Origin: Oceanobacillus salinisoli
GTDB taxonomy: Bacteria; Bacillota; Bacilli; Bacillales; Amphibacillaceae
Direction: 5' to 3'
Assembly: GCF_009733865.1 (NCBI RefSeq)
Contig: NZ_WOFB01000016.1
Coordinates: 99,376 to 163,375 of the forward strand
Length of the DNA stretch: 64,000 nt
The position numbers and the translations under genes are program-made. This document shows positions 50,843 through 59,867 of this stretch, one piece after another. The notes under the pieces are model-generated. The model saw only the letters and a program-made list of their open reading frames with translations. It was not told where the DNA came from and ran no database searches. Each line of letters begins with the position of its first letter. Position 1 is the stretch's first letter.

Positions 50843-51675
50843 TATGCCGCTGCCCTCCTTTTCACCATCGAATCATTGACGGCATCCCCAATCAAATTAA
50901 ATCCAAGCACCGTAATGACTAAAATAATCCCTGGTGGTACAGAAAGAAAAGGATATGTTAAGGTATACTGTCTAGATTCACTAAGCATGAGGCCCCAGCT
51001 TGCATCTGGTGGTTGCACTCCTAACCCTAAGAAGGATAAGGAAGATTCAATTAAAATCGCATTCCCAATACTTGCGCTAAATTGCGTAATAATTCTTGGC
51101 ATAATCGTTGGTAAAAGATGTTTAAATATAATCCGCGTTCTACTTGTACCATAGCTCTGTGCCGCTTTAATATACAGTTCATCTTTCTGATCGAGAACAA
51201 GCGAATAAGATAGGCGTGCAAAAACAGGAATCATAAAAATTCCTATAGCAAGAACCGCATTCCATAATCCCTCACCTAACACAGCAACAAGCATCATGGC
51301 TAACAAAATGCCAGGGAATGCCATCAATCCATCAATCATACGCATCAGTAAACCTTGAATAATCCCTTTGGATGTAGCTGCAATTGCTCCAATGAATAGT
51401 CCGATGGCAGCGCCAATGGACACAGACACTAATCCAATAAAAAGTGCATAGCGCGATGACACCATGATGCGACTTAGAATATCCCTACCAAATTGATCAG
51501 TCCCCAGTAAATACTCTACACTCGGACTTAATAACCGTTCCTTTGTGTTCATCACATTAGGATCATGTGGAAGATAAAAGAAAGAAACGGCACATAATCC
51601 AACAACCATAGACACCAGAATAATCCCTAAAACGAACAACTTATTATTTCGTAACCTACTCATGATTACCTCCAA
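50842..51675 (-). CDS. OppC-type ABC permease, second system
   Basis: 277 aa with LLGTDQFGRDILSRIMVSSR, coupling loop LYIKAAQSYGTSRTRIIFKH, and the LSFLGLGVQPPDASWGLM end. Overlaps the end of the other permease by 20 bp; a later ATG (MSRLRNNKLF) is possible. Related in sequence to the permease at 42010. Confidence 0.9.
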   Translation of the reverse strand: MEVIMSRLRNNKLFVLGIILVSMVVGLCAVSFFYLPHDPNVMNTKERLLSPSVEYLLGTDQFGRDILSRIMVSSRYALFIGLVSVSIGAAIGLFIGAIAATSKGIIQGLLMRMIDGLMAFPGILLAMMLVAVLGEGLWNAVLAIGIFMIPVFARLSYSLVLDQKDELYIKAAQSYGTSRTRIIFKHLLPTIMPRIITQFSASIGNAILIESSLSFLGLGVQPPDASWGLMLSESRQYTLTYPFLSVPPGIILVITVLGFNLIGDAVNDSMVKRRAAA

Positions 51676-52612
51676 AGCGAATCATCGGATTGACAAGCCT
51701 GTACAGAATATCCGTGATAATGTTGACAATCACGACTGCACTCGTGATAAAAAATACAACTCCCTGAAGTAAAATTAAATCCCTCTGTTCGACAGCCATA
51801 AGAAGCAAACGACCAATACCAGGCAATGCGAAAATACTTTCCACTAGTACCGCCCCACCCAATATTCCAGCTAATTGCATTCCGACAATGGTAAGAGGTG
51901 CAATAATCGCACCTCTTAAGGCATATTTACCAATTGCTCGTGTTCTCGATAACCCGTTCACCCTCGTCATTAACATGTAATCCTGTTCCAATGAACTTAG
52001 CATCGAGCTTCGAATAATCCGAATCAATGGGCCAACCTGTCCAATCGCTAAAACAATGGATGGGAGGAGGATACTATGAACACTCACCCAAAAACCTTCT
52101 TCCATTGGGGTAAATCCAGCTACAGGGAACCAGCCATAACCCGCCGCGAAAAAGACCAGAAATAAAAGCGCCAGCCAAAACTGTGGTACCGCATCACCTA
52201 ACTGCATAAGACTTCTTGCCATATAGTCAATCCACTTGTTTTGGTATAAGGCAGAGATTACTCCAAACATAACAGCAAACGGAATGGCAATCGTTAAAGA
52301 AAGAGCCGCTAATGATAAGGTGACCGGAAGTCTTTGTGTGATAAGAATTAATATTTCTTCCCCAAAAACATAGGAAGTTCCCCAATCTCCTGATAAAAAG
52401 CCAATTAGCCAGTTTATATATTGTTCATACCAAGGTACATGGAGTCCCATCGATTCCTTGAGTGCCTCAACTTTTTCAGGTGTTGCATCCGTACCTAAAC
52501 TTAATAATGCAGGATTGCCAGGAATCCACATTAGGACTACAAAGGTAATAATGGAAATAAAAAACAAAACACCAATTCCACTTAGCAAACGTTGTATGAT
52601 AAAGTTCAGCAT
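51656..52612 (-). CDS. OppB-type ABC permease, second system
   Basis: 318 aa, six helices; GNPALLSLGTDATPEKVEAL, coupling loop DYMLMTRVNGLSRTRAIGKY, LPGIGRLLLMAVEQRDL. It follows the binding-protein gene by 14 bp, here without an intervening hairpin. Confidence 0.92.
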   Translation of the reverse strand: MLNFIIQRLLSGIGVLFFISIITFVVLMWIPGNPALLSLGTDATPEKVEALKESMGLHVPWYEQYINWLIGFLSGDWGTSYVFGEEILILITQRLPVTLSLAALSLTIAIPFAVMFGVISALYQNKWIDYMARSLMQLGDAVPQFWLALLFLVFFAAGYGWFPVAGFTPMEEGFWVSVHSILLPSIVLAIGQVGPLIRIIRSSMLSSLEQDYMLMTRVNGLSRTRAIGKYALRGAIIAPLTIVGMQLAGILGGAVLVESIFALPGIGRLLLMAVEQRDLILLQGVVFFITSAVVIVNIITDILYRLVNPMIRFGGNHE

Positions 52613-52626
52613 ACGATACCTCTTTT

Positions 52627-54192
52627 TTAGTTAGTAAAATAAACATCCTTCATTTCATAAATATCAATTGGATATGTTTTAAAACCAGCAACATCACTTG
52701 CGGTAACCATCAATATAGTTGGAGACTGGATATACAATGCAGGAACTTCTTCCGCTAGAATTTCTTGCATTTCCTGATACAATGCTACACGTACATCTTC
52801 ATCACGCTCTTTTTGTACAAGTGTTAAAATCTCATCTACCCGCTCATTAGAGTAGTTAAAATAGTTCTCTCCGCTTTCTGTATGGTACCTGGATAACAGA
52901 ACATAAGGATCCAATCTTCCCGTATGACCAACCACCGTTAAGTCATATTGACGATTCGTATACACGTCACTTAACCATGTTGCCCATTCGACAATTTCAA
53001 TGTTGGCTGTAATTCCAACCTTACTTAATTCATCTGCGATTACCTGACCAGCATCTACATATGCCTGATAAGAAGCAGGTAAATACATATCTAACTCTAA
53101 TCCCTCAGCATATCCAGCCTCAGCGAGTAATTCCTTCGCTCGTTCTGGATCATACGTTATCGTGTCATTTGTATCCACATATTCTTTTAAAATCGGTGGA
53201 TAATGGGAGCCAATTTCTTCTCCATATCCCCACCATACTGCTTCAATTAATGCTTGTTTATCTACTGCAAGATCTATCGCTTGTCTCACTCTTACATCTG
53301 ATAATGCTTCATTTTCTAGATTCATTGCCATTAATTGAATCGAGTTTGCTTGGTTTTCTAAGATTGTAAATTGATCATTTCCTTCAAATTGACCAACAAG
53401 ATCACCAGTTAACCCTATAACATCTAACTCACCTGCTTGGAGAGCAGAAACTTGGGAAGTTGCATCTGGCATCATTTTAAATGTGACTTTTTCTAAGTGA
53501 GCTGGATCATAGTAGTCTTCATTTTTCACTAATACTAAGTGCTGTTGTGGAATCCACTCTTCTAGTTTGAATGGACCAGTACCTACAGGATTATTTCTTA
53601 AATCATTACTCGCCTCCTCAGGAACAATTGCCGTCCACGGGTAGGCAAAATTAGAAAGCAATGCCACATTTAATTCTTCGGTAACAAATTCCACTGTTTT
53701 TTCATCGATTACATTGATTTCTACTATATTCGCAAAATCTCCAGCTCTTGGACTTTCTTCCCCTTTTAATCTTTCAAAAGAGTATTTTACGTCTTCCGCA
53801 GTCATCTCACGCCCATTGTGGAAAACCACTCCGTCACGAAGGGTAAATGTAATCGTTAATCCATCATCAGAGGTTTCCCATGATTCAGCCAGACCTTCTT
53901 CAAACTCTCCATCTGGTGTCACCTTCACTAATGTATCGTAAATATTATTCGTTATTTGAAAAGTAGAAGCAGCCGTTGTCCGATGAGGGTCTAAGCCGTC
54001 TGGGTCAACAGATAATGCCATATTTAATTCGGTCTTTTCACTATTCATCTCTGAAGAATCACCAGTTTCTTCATCACCAGTAGGATTACTACTCGATTCA
54101 TTTGGCTCCGAGCCAGTCTCTTCTTCTCCACCACAAGCAACCAGAAAAACAACCAACATTGCAACAAATAACGTTATTTTGAAATGTTTCAT
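52627..54192 (-). CDS. Peptide-type solute-binding lipoprotein, second system
   Basis: 521 aa. Lipoprotein signal MKHFKITLFVAMLVVFLVAC, a Glu/Ser/Asn-rich linker, then a DppA/OppA fold (DPDGLDPHRTTAASTFQITN; VKYSFERLKGE; VRVALYQEMQEILAEE). Paralogue of the protein at 43872. The ligand is unknown. Confidence 0.93.
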   Translation of the reverse strand: MKHFKITLFVAMLVVFLVACGGEEETGSEPNESSSNPTGDEETGDSSEMNSEKTELNMALSVDPDGLDPHRTTAASTFQITNNIYDTLVKVTPDGEFEEGLAESWETSDDGLTITFTLRDGVVFHNGREMTAEDVKYSFERLKGEESPRAGDFANIVEINVIDEKTVEFVTEELNVALLSNFAYPWTAIVPEEASNDLRNNPVGTGPFKLEEWIPQQHLVLVKNEDYYDPAHLEKVTFKMMPDATSQVSALQAGELDVIGLTGDLVGQFEGNDQFTILENQANSIQLMAMNLENEALSDVRVRQAIDLAVDKQALIEAVWWGYGEEIGSHYPPILKEYVDTNDTITYDPERAKELLAEAGYAEGLELDMYLPASYQAYVDAGQVIADELSKVGITANIEIVEWATWLSDVYTNRQYDLTVVGHTGRLDPYVLLSRYHTESGENYFNYSNERVDEILTLVQKERDEDVRVALYQEMQEILAEEVPALYIQSPTILMVTASDVAGFKTYPIDIYEMKDVYFTN

Positions 54193-54204
54193 AATAGTCT
54201 CCTT

Positions 54205-55056
54205 TTATTCATATTTCCAGGCATAGCCCTGTTGAAAAGTAACAAAATTCTCTTCTATTTGTTTAATATTGTTTTTTACCTTATCTTCTCCAAGATAGGA
54301 AATCGCTTGAACAATCGCATTGCAAACAGAAACGGAAGCAGTATACGAATCTACAAAACCTTTTGACTTTATCTTTACTGTCAAGCATAGATTGGTATAT
54401 TCCTTAATTGGCGCAACAGGGGAATCAGTTATTCCAATCACATAGGCACCTTTTTCTCTAGCAATCTTCGCAATCTGAAGCACCTTTACGTCATATCTTG
54501 GAAAAGCACTGAGAAATACGACATCCTCTTTTTTTATATAGGCTGCATATTCCGCTACTTCCCCTTGTGGAATAGACGTGCTATTCCCTAACATATATTT
54601 CAGGATAAATTGTAAGTAGGATGTCACGGAAAGCCCCATCCGCCAACCAGCGACCCAAATATGGGAAGCTCTTAAAAATGCTTCTGCCGCAATATTTATT
54701 TCTTCCTGCTTAATTTGTTTACTCGTATGAATAATGTTCTCTGCTTCCTGAACAAAATGTCCTTCCAACCAATTTTCTTCCTTTAAGGTTGTGGAAGATA
54801 ATAGATTATTAACGGACCGATAATCATTTCGAATAAATTGTTGGATATCCTTTTTCATATTCCGAAAGCTTTCATACCCAAGTTCCTGTGCTAATCGATG
54901 TACGGTTGCCTCACTTACATCAGAAAGACTAGCGATTTCGTTGGCTGACGAAGAAAACACCTCTTCTAAATTCCCCAAAAGGTAATGAGCAACCTTTTTC
55001 TGTGAATGACTTAAGTTAGAAAAATTATCTTTAATACGTTCATGTATTTGCATCAT
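54205..55056 (-). CDS. RpiR-family regulator of the second Opp operon
   Basis: HTH (SSSANEIASLSDVSEATVHR) followed by a SIS domain (HIWVAGWRMGLSVTSYLQFI; VVFLSAFPRYDVKVLQIAKI). The SIS ligand loop reads FPRYD where MurR has SYSGET, so the signal probably differs. The frame opens with GTG 55062 directly after the HAD stop; ATG 55056 or 55053 suits the AGGTG site better. Second gene of the operon. Confidence 0.87.
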   Translation of the reverse strand: MMQIHERIKDNFSNLSHSQKKVAHYLLGNLEEVFSSSANEIASLSDVSEATVHRLAQELGYESFRNMKKDIQQFIRNDYRSVNNLLSSTTLKEENWLEGHFVQEAENIIHTSKQIKQEEINIAAEAFLRASHIWVAGWRMGLSVTSYLQFILKYMLGNSTSIPQGEVAEYAAYIKKEDVVFLSAFPRYDVKVLQIAKIAREKGAYVIGITDSPVAPIKEYTNLCLTVKIKSKGFVDSYTASVSVCNAIVQAISYLGEDKVKNNIKQIEENFVTFQQGYAWKYE

Positions 55057-55062
55057 TAACAC

Positions 55063-55758
55063 CTATACATGGACTGCTTGGATGATTGGCAAAATTTCTT
55101 TCACATTTGTAATCAATGGCACATCGTTTTTCAGTTCTTCCATGCCAACTTTCCCAAATGGATTAATAACCACGCTATCCATCCCTACTTTCCTACTACC
55201 AATCACATCATCATAGTAATTATCACCAACATATAAACACTCATCGACTTGGACATTGGCTTCATTTAACGCATATTCGAAAATTCCCTTATCCGGCTTC
55301 TCCATGCCTACCTCTGAAGAGACTATTATGTAATCTAGTAATGGAAAAATGTTAGTTTGCTTCAGTACATCCCTTGCAGATAGATCCCAATTCGATATCA
55401 GCCCTAGACCAATCCCCATTTGTTTTAACTGCTGTAAGGTTGGGAGCGTTTCTTTGAAAGCCTTCCACTTCACTTGATTTTTATTTCGTGTAGCTAAGGC
55501 CTGTACCTGTAGTACATCGTCTTCCAAACGCAAATACTCATGTAGCTTAGACTGGTAATATTCCGCATATAGCTCACGGTCCTTCGCCAATAACCCTGGA
55601 TGCTCCCGCATAAAAAATTTATCAGTTAGATGATAAGCAAGCGTAATTTCCTCTTTTGTCTTGGAAACCCCAACATCTGAAAGCCTCTCCTGATAAACCT
55701 CCTCCCTGTTTAAATAAACCAATGTATAGCCTAAGTCGAACCATACAAAATTGATCAA
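55063..55758 (-). CDS. HAD-superfamily hydrolase lacking the second motif-I Asp
   Basis: 231 aa, start TTG after AAGGTGGG. HAD fold: motif I FDLGYTLV has the nucleophile Asp8 but Gly where phosphatases have the acid/base Asp10, motif II LISNWD, motif III Lys in GMEKPDKGIFEYAL, motif IV VGDNYYDDVIGSRKVGMD. Loss of Asp10 is seen in dehalogenase-like branches. First gene of the RpiR-Opp-MBL operon; perhaps it acts on a phosphorylated sugar derivative. Confidence 0.85.
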   Translation of the reverse strand: MINFVWFDLGYTLVYLNREEVYQERLSDVGVSKTKEEITLAYHLTDKFFMREHPGLLAKDRELYAEYYQSKLHEYLRLEDDVLQVQALATRNKNQVKWKAFKETLPTLQQLKQMGIGLGLISNWDLSARDVLKQTNIFPLLDYIIVSSEVGMEKPDKGIFEYALNEANVQVDECLYVGDNYYDDVIGSRKVGMDSVVINPFGKVGMEELKNDVPLITNVKEILPIIQAVHV

Positions 55759-55810
55759 TCCATCATCCCACCTTACTCTTCGTAGTTTTTTCGTCTTTTT
55801 TATAATAGTT

Positions 55811-55824
55811 GAAGTATTTACTTC
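55811..55824. promoter_or_regulatory. Putative operator of the second RpiR
   Basis: GAAGTA-TT-TACTTC is a perfect palindrome, placed just upstream of a TATTAT -10 box on the minus strand, in the promoter spacer. It shares the half TTTACTTC with the palindrome before murR. Confidence 0.55.
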
Positions 55825-55995
55825 ATATTCTCATTGTAGCGACTTAATATTTTGAACAATTAAACCTATCGTAAATAAATTGTAAACTTGTGTAGGATGG
55901 AAGAAACAACTAACCGTCCAAACTGGATTTCGAATTATCTCCCCTCATCATGTTTTCGAATATTTACTATATCAATAGATTTAAAAACACAAAGT

Positions 55996-56037
55996 AAAGG
56001 GCGATTCTCAGTTAGGATTAAGAGAATCGCCCTTTTT
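55996..56037 (+). terminator. Hairpin in the toxin/antitoxin relic 4
   Basis: AAAGGGCGATTCTC and GAGAATCGCCCTTT form a perfect 14-bp stem running into TTTTT on +. In working type I loci this kind of stem ends the antitoxin RNA. Confidence 0.6.
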
Positions 56038-56100
56038 CTGTTGATATAGTGACGCACTTAGAACTTCGTATGTTACTATATCAACTCCTCCTTTCATTTA
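55999..56100 (-). pseudogene. Truncated type I toxin relic, copy 4
   Basis: On the minus strand AAAGGAGG is followed by a frame reading VTYEVLSASLYQQKKG, like the N-terminus of TxpA-type toxins (STYES...), but with no ATG and no membrane helix before the terminator hairpin. An 11-bp inverted repeat (GTTGATATAGT 56040-56050, ACTATATCAAC 56075-56085) frames it. Confidence 0.4.
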
Positions 56101-56220
56101 AGGAGTGCCAATCGTCAACCGTTTTTGTCGTGGTCTGAGCCAATAGGTCCTATCCCTATCCCTCACATTCCCCTCAACATACTACCCCATCTCTACTCCA
56201 CCGACAAAGTCCGACAAAAT

Positions 56221-56238
56221 CCGGAAGTGACAGGCACC
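56221..56238 (+). repeat. Dispersed repeat, copy 6
   Basis: CCGGAAGTGACAGGCACC, one G shorter than the others, preceded by cgacaaaat. Confidence 0.8.
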
Positions 56239-56249
56239 ACCACTCCACT

Positions 56250-57134
56250 CTACCCATCATTTCTCCCTTTTATCTCCTCCCTCAGTCCCTCTATCTTCTC
56301 TTTCATTGCAGCCGCTTCTTCAGGATCCGTATGCGGAGCCTGCGATTGCTGTTTCTCCTTCTGCTTCAGCTCCACAAACCAATCTGGTACAATCTCTTTC
56401 CTCCCATTCTCCCCATTAACCCCACTCGACCTCTTCTTCCCTCGCTGATTCCTAAACGCCACTTCTTCAGCCCGAACATCCTCAAGCGTATGTAAACCTT
56501 TCTTCCCCCATGACTGCAAGATACTCTTCACATATCCCCAGTTCGTCCGATTTCGTTCCAGCGCCCGTTTCATCGCCTCTAAAACTAACTCCTCCCCAAC
56601 CTCCCTCACCCAATCTACCAATGAATCCGCAACAAACGGACTAACCACCCCAAAGTTCTCCTGATAAAATACAAACGCATCTGATATATTATTTATTTCG
56701 TTTTCTTTCTTTTTGTTTCGTTTAATTAATGTGACACTACCTTGGTTCTCAGACTGGTTCATAGACTCGTTACTATAGTGGTTATCGAGGTGGTCCGCTC
56801 GGTCGGCCACATCCCGGTCCGCTTCCTGTTCCTCGTCTACATCATAATCATCATAAGTCAATGAAATCATCTGATAAATCGGAGCTTGATTATGGTCACG
56901 GGATTGATAGTCAATGTATCCTTTTTCTTTTAGCTCCTTCCTCGCACGTTTAAAGCTGCTCTCCTTTAATCCCGCCTTTAAACATAACACCGCTGCAGAG
57001 GCAGTAAACTGTTTCTGCCATCTGGTCTTGTTATTAATATGCATAAGCGCATGCCATAACGCAGTTGCAGAACCAGATAATGGCACAATTTCAATCCGAT
57101 CATATAAAGCATTCAACTCTTTAATATAATTCAT
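56250..57134 (-). CDS. DnaD-domain replication-type protein
   Basis: About 294 aa from ATG 57134 (MNYIKELNALYDRIEIVPLS), which AGAGGGAC precedes; the frame to 57191 has no support. Residues 1-100 are a winged-helix-like N-domain (FKRARKELKEKGYIDYQ), then an acidic linker, then a DnaB2/DnaD-type C-domain (FYQENFGVVSPFVADSLVDW; NWGYVKSILQSWGKKGL), then a charged coiled tail. Such proteins load helicase in phages and plasmids. It follows a small sigma factor gene, a pair suggesting a captured phage-like unit. Confidence 0.85.
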   Translation of the reverse strand: MNYIKELNALYDRIEIVPLSGSATALWHALMHINNKTRWQKQFTASAAVLCLKAGLKESSFKRARKELKEKGYIDYQSRDHNQAPIYQMISLTYDDYDVDEEQEADRDVADRADHLDNHYSNESMNQSENQGSVTLIKRNKKKENEINNISDAFVFYQENFGVVSPFVADSLVDWVREVGEELVLEAMKRALERNRTNWGYVKSILQSWGKKGLHTLEDVRAEEVAFRNQRGKKRSSGVNGENGRKEIVPDWFVELKQKEKQQSQAPHTDPEEAAAMKEKIEGLREEIKGRNDG

Positions 57135-57242
57135 GTCCCTCTTCCCCTTTATAATATAGTTGGAAACACGGGGATAGTTCTCCCGCTTCAAACTGCTCGC
57201 ACATGAAGTAAAAGAACCCTCCCCATGCTTCCCGTCATTTTT

Positions 57243-57785
57243 TCAGTCTTTCAATGCTTCTTTTAATTTCTTCCTTGCCTGTTTCCCCCAGTCTTTTACC
57301 GCCTCTACGCTGGTACCTTCTTGTTTGGCGATTTCCTTCAGGGACATGTCACGAATAATGTAGTAATAGACCCACTTCCTTTGCTTTTCGGAAAGCTTAG
57401 AAAATGCTTGTTCCCATAGTTTTTCATCTTCCACCTTGATGTCGGACCAATCCATCACTGGCAATTTCGAATCTCCATAGTGATTTCCATTGGACAGGGT
57501 TGATTTTTCCTTTTGGATATAGTCATCTTGTTGTTGCTCGTCCGTTAGTTTCTTACGGAGCAAATCGATGAGGCGGTTGCGGATGGTGTAATTGAAATAA
57601 GTGGAAAGCGGCCCCTTCTCCGGTTCGTATTTCTTATAAGCCAGCCACATGGCATATAATCCTTCTGTATAAAATTCCCGTGCTGGATCACGAATACCTA
57701 ATTGGTGAATATGAAAATGAATACGGTTTTCGTTCTGCTTAAAAATTTCCTCAAACGTAAATTTCCCCGGCTCCTTTTCTTTCAT
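57243..57785 (-). CDS. Small sigma-70-family RNA polymerase sigma factor
   Basis: 180 aa. Region 2 (FYTEGLYAMWLAYKKYEPEK, LSTYFNYTIRNRLIDLLRKK) recognises the -10 and core; region 4 HTH (LSEKQRKWVYYYIIRDMSLK, EIAKQEGTSVEAVKDWGKQA) the -35. No anti-sigma gene is beside it. The ATG follows AAAGGGG. The next gene encodes the DnaD-domain protein, possibly part of its regulon or of the same mobile unit. Confidence 0.85.
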   Translation of the reverse strand: MKEKEPGKFTFEEIFKQNENRIHFHIHQLGIRDPAREFYTEGLYAMWLAYKKYEPEKGPLSTYFNYTIRNRLIDLLRKKLTDEQQQDDYIQKEKSTLSNGNHYGDSKLPVMDWSDIKVEDEKLWEQAFSKLSEKQRKWVYYYIIRDMSLKEIAKQEGTSVEAVKDWGKQARKKLKEALKD

Positions 57786-58233
57786 GATTTAACCCCTTTC
57801 TTCTGGAATGACCTACTGATTTCTCCTTGGTGCATCTCTACCATAGGAAACATAACGAAACTTGTCGAACAAGCTAACTTCAAAAAAACAGCTCCAAAAT
57901 TGAATTTTGGAGCTGTTTTCATGTCGAAAACCGTGCTAAAATTTCGTTTCTATGATTGTTTTAGAAGTTAGTAACTTTTTAACAAAAAAGCTTTCCTTAA
58001 CCAACAAAATGGCTACTTACACAACAAGTGTTTCTCCTGCCCATCGACAGACATCTTTCCCTAAAACGTGGGTTTTGTCACTCTGGCTCCAGTTTACTTT
58101 TCTCCCATTATACTTCGTTAACGCAAAAATCATTCCCCAATGAAACAAACCTGGTCTGAACACTATCTAACAAGATCCCCACAATAAATTCCCTTAAAAA
58201 TTCGCTATCTACATTAACTAATCCAGAAATCTC
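57786..58233. other. Gap with one strong terminator
   Basis: Apart from the terminator at 57885-57919 I see no gene or clear promoter; short plus-strand frames here lack ribosome binding sites. Confidence 0.5.
57885..57919. terminator. Perfect 16-bp bidirectional terminator
   Basis: AAAACAGCTCCAAAAT (57885-57900) pairs with ATTTTGGAGCTGTTTT (57904-57919) around TGA, with A and T runs at the ends. It insulates the sigma gene from the YkvI-like gene. Confidence 0.85.
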
Positions 58234-59364
58234 TCACCTTACATTCGTTTCAAGCGACCCGCCATCTCTATTGTTTTCATTCTTTTTACCCCCGACAACA
58301 TTTCTTATGCTCTTAATAATCATTAAAGCTAGTAAGAGTATCCCTACATACCCGTTAATGACATAAACAATATTTACAAGCCTGTCAAACGGAATGTTTA
58401 ATGCAACAAATGTTCCTATAATCGCTAGTATTATCGTAGCAGATTTAAACTTACTACTCTTTTCATCTGCAATTCTGGATGAAACCGTCCAAAGTAACGG
58501 TACAGATGTAGTGTAGATTCCTGCTACAACTGTCAAAGCAAATATGACTGCTATACCAGGATGTATATTTCCTGCTAAAATTAATGTAGGCACTAAGGAT
58601 CCTTCGACTTGCTCAACATTCACCATAAGTCCTAAGGCCATCACGATAACACCTGCTGAAAAACCAAGCGCTCCAAAAATGGCACCAAAAGATGCCGTTT
58701 TTTTGTTTACTGCTGTTGCTCCCATTGTAGACATAAATGCAGCCAGCCACAGCATACAAAATCCTACATAAGAACCCGCTGCGAATATCCAATTACTTGA
58801 TGCACTTAATAAATCTAAATTAGGTATAATCTGAGCAGCCTTACCTAAACCAGAAGGATTCATAATAATCGCTGAAATTCCTAAAAGGATAGCCATAACA
58901 CATATTACTGGTCCAACCTTACCGATTACATCAATTATTTTTATAAGTCCAAACATTACCGTAACTCCTGCAAGTACGGCCAATCCTATACTGCCTATTA
59001 ATACAGGAAGATCATATTGTTGATTTAGTGTTGCGCCCGCTCCCCCAATCATTACAATAAATGATAAATAAATAAACAATATGGAAAAATAATCAAAGAA
59101 TTTACCTATTGTTTTTCCGCAATAATATGTGTAAATATCATTAGGTTTCGGAAATTTACGCTCATACCCTGTTGTTATAAAACTAATTCCCACATACAAA
59201 AATAGAAGAAAAACTACTATTGCTCCAACAATGCCCATAAATCCATATGCAACAAAATACTGCATGATTTCCTGTCCCGTTGCAAATCCTGATCCGATTA
59301 AAAATGCTATAAAAGCTCCGCTAAAAAAAATAACTTGTTTAAAATCTACTTTATTACTATCCAT
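58234..59364 (-). CDS. YkvI-like multi-pass membrane protein
   Basis: 376 aa from ATG 59364 (MDSNKVDFKQVIFFSGAFIA), which GGAGGGG precedes by 8 bases; the frame to 59511 runs through the promoter. About ten helices; early motif LIGSGFATGQEIMQYF is typical of YkvI and related APC-like carriers. Substrate unknown. It stands alone with its own promoter and a cre-like box. Confidence 0.87.
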   Translation of the reverse strand: MDSNKVDFKQVIFFSGAFIAFLIGSGFATGQEIMQYFVAYGFMGIVGAIVVFLLFLYVGISFITTGYERKFPKPNDIYTYYCGKTIGKFFDYFSILFIYLSFIVMIGGAGATLNQQYDLPVLIGSIGLAVLAGVTVMFGLIKIIDVIGKVGPVICVMAILLGISAIIMNPSGLGKAAQIIPNLDLLSASSNWIFAAGSYVGFCMLWLAAFMSTMGATAVNKKTASFGAIFGALGFSAGVIVMALGLMVNVEQVEGSLVPTLILAGNIHPGIAVIFALTVVAGIYTTSVPLLWTVSSRIADEKSSKFKSATIILAIIGTFVALNIPFDRLVNIVYVINGYVGILLLALMIIKSIRNVVGGKKNENNRDGGSLETNVR

Positions 59365-59468
59365 ATGCCCACCCCTCCGCTTTTTAAAGTATAATACCGG
59401 ACTATTGCCAACCCCTGCCCTACCAATGAAAACCGAAAACATTTCTAAAAAATTTAAATGTTCAATAA

Positions 59469-59516
59469 AGTAAGCGCTTGCATTTTTATTATAAAATGTT
59501 CTTAAAACCATGTGAA
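59469..59516 (-). promoter_or_regulatory. Promoter and cre-like box of the YkvI gene
   Basis: TTCACA (59511-59516) and TATAAT (59488-59493) are 17 bp apart on the minus strand. Directly downstream lies AGTAAGCGCTTGCA (59469-59482), two mismatches from the cre consensus, where CcpA would block the start. Confidence 0.55.
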
Positions 59517-59867
59517 ATGATTAATAGTGATAGTACCCATCTTTTTTATTTATACATTTAAATTGAGAGGGAACAGAGAGGCTGGTTCTCCATTCCCTTC
59601 AAACTATCTTTACAGTGGACCACTGCCCGTTTCTGTAGTAGTTGGGTTAATTGGAAGAGCTTCCGCCATAAATTTTCACTTTAACTTCATTTATCACAGG
59701 TTAATCGGAGAAGAGTTATCTAAAATCATATACAGCAATTTCGAGATAGCGCATTTAAGTTAAAAATTTACATAACCGGAAATATTTTAAAAGAAGAAAA
59801 CGCATAGAAAAAGACATTTCAAAGAGAATATATTTTGAGTTAAAAATATAAAAAAGGAGATTTTCTC
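59517..59867. other. Gap before the NlpC/P60 gene
   Basis: A plus-strand frame from 59527 to 59763 ends HRLIGEELSKIIYSNFEIA and might be the tail of a decayed gene, but it has no ribosome binding site. No other feature. Confidence 0.25.
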
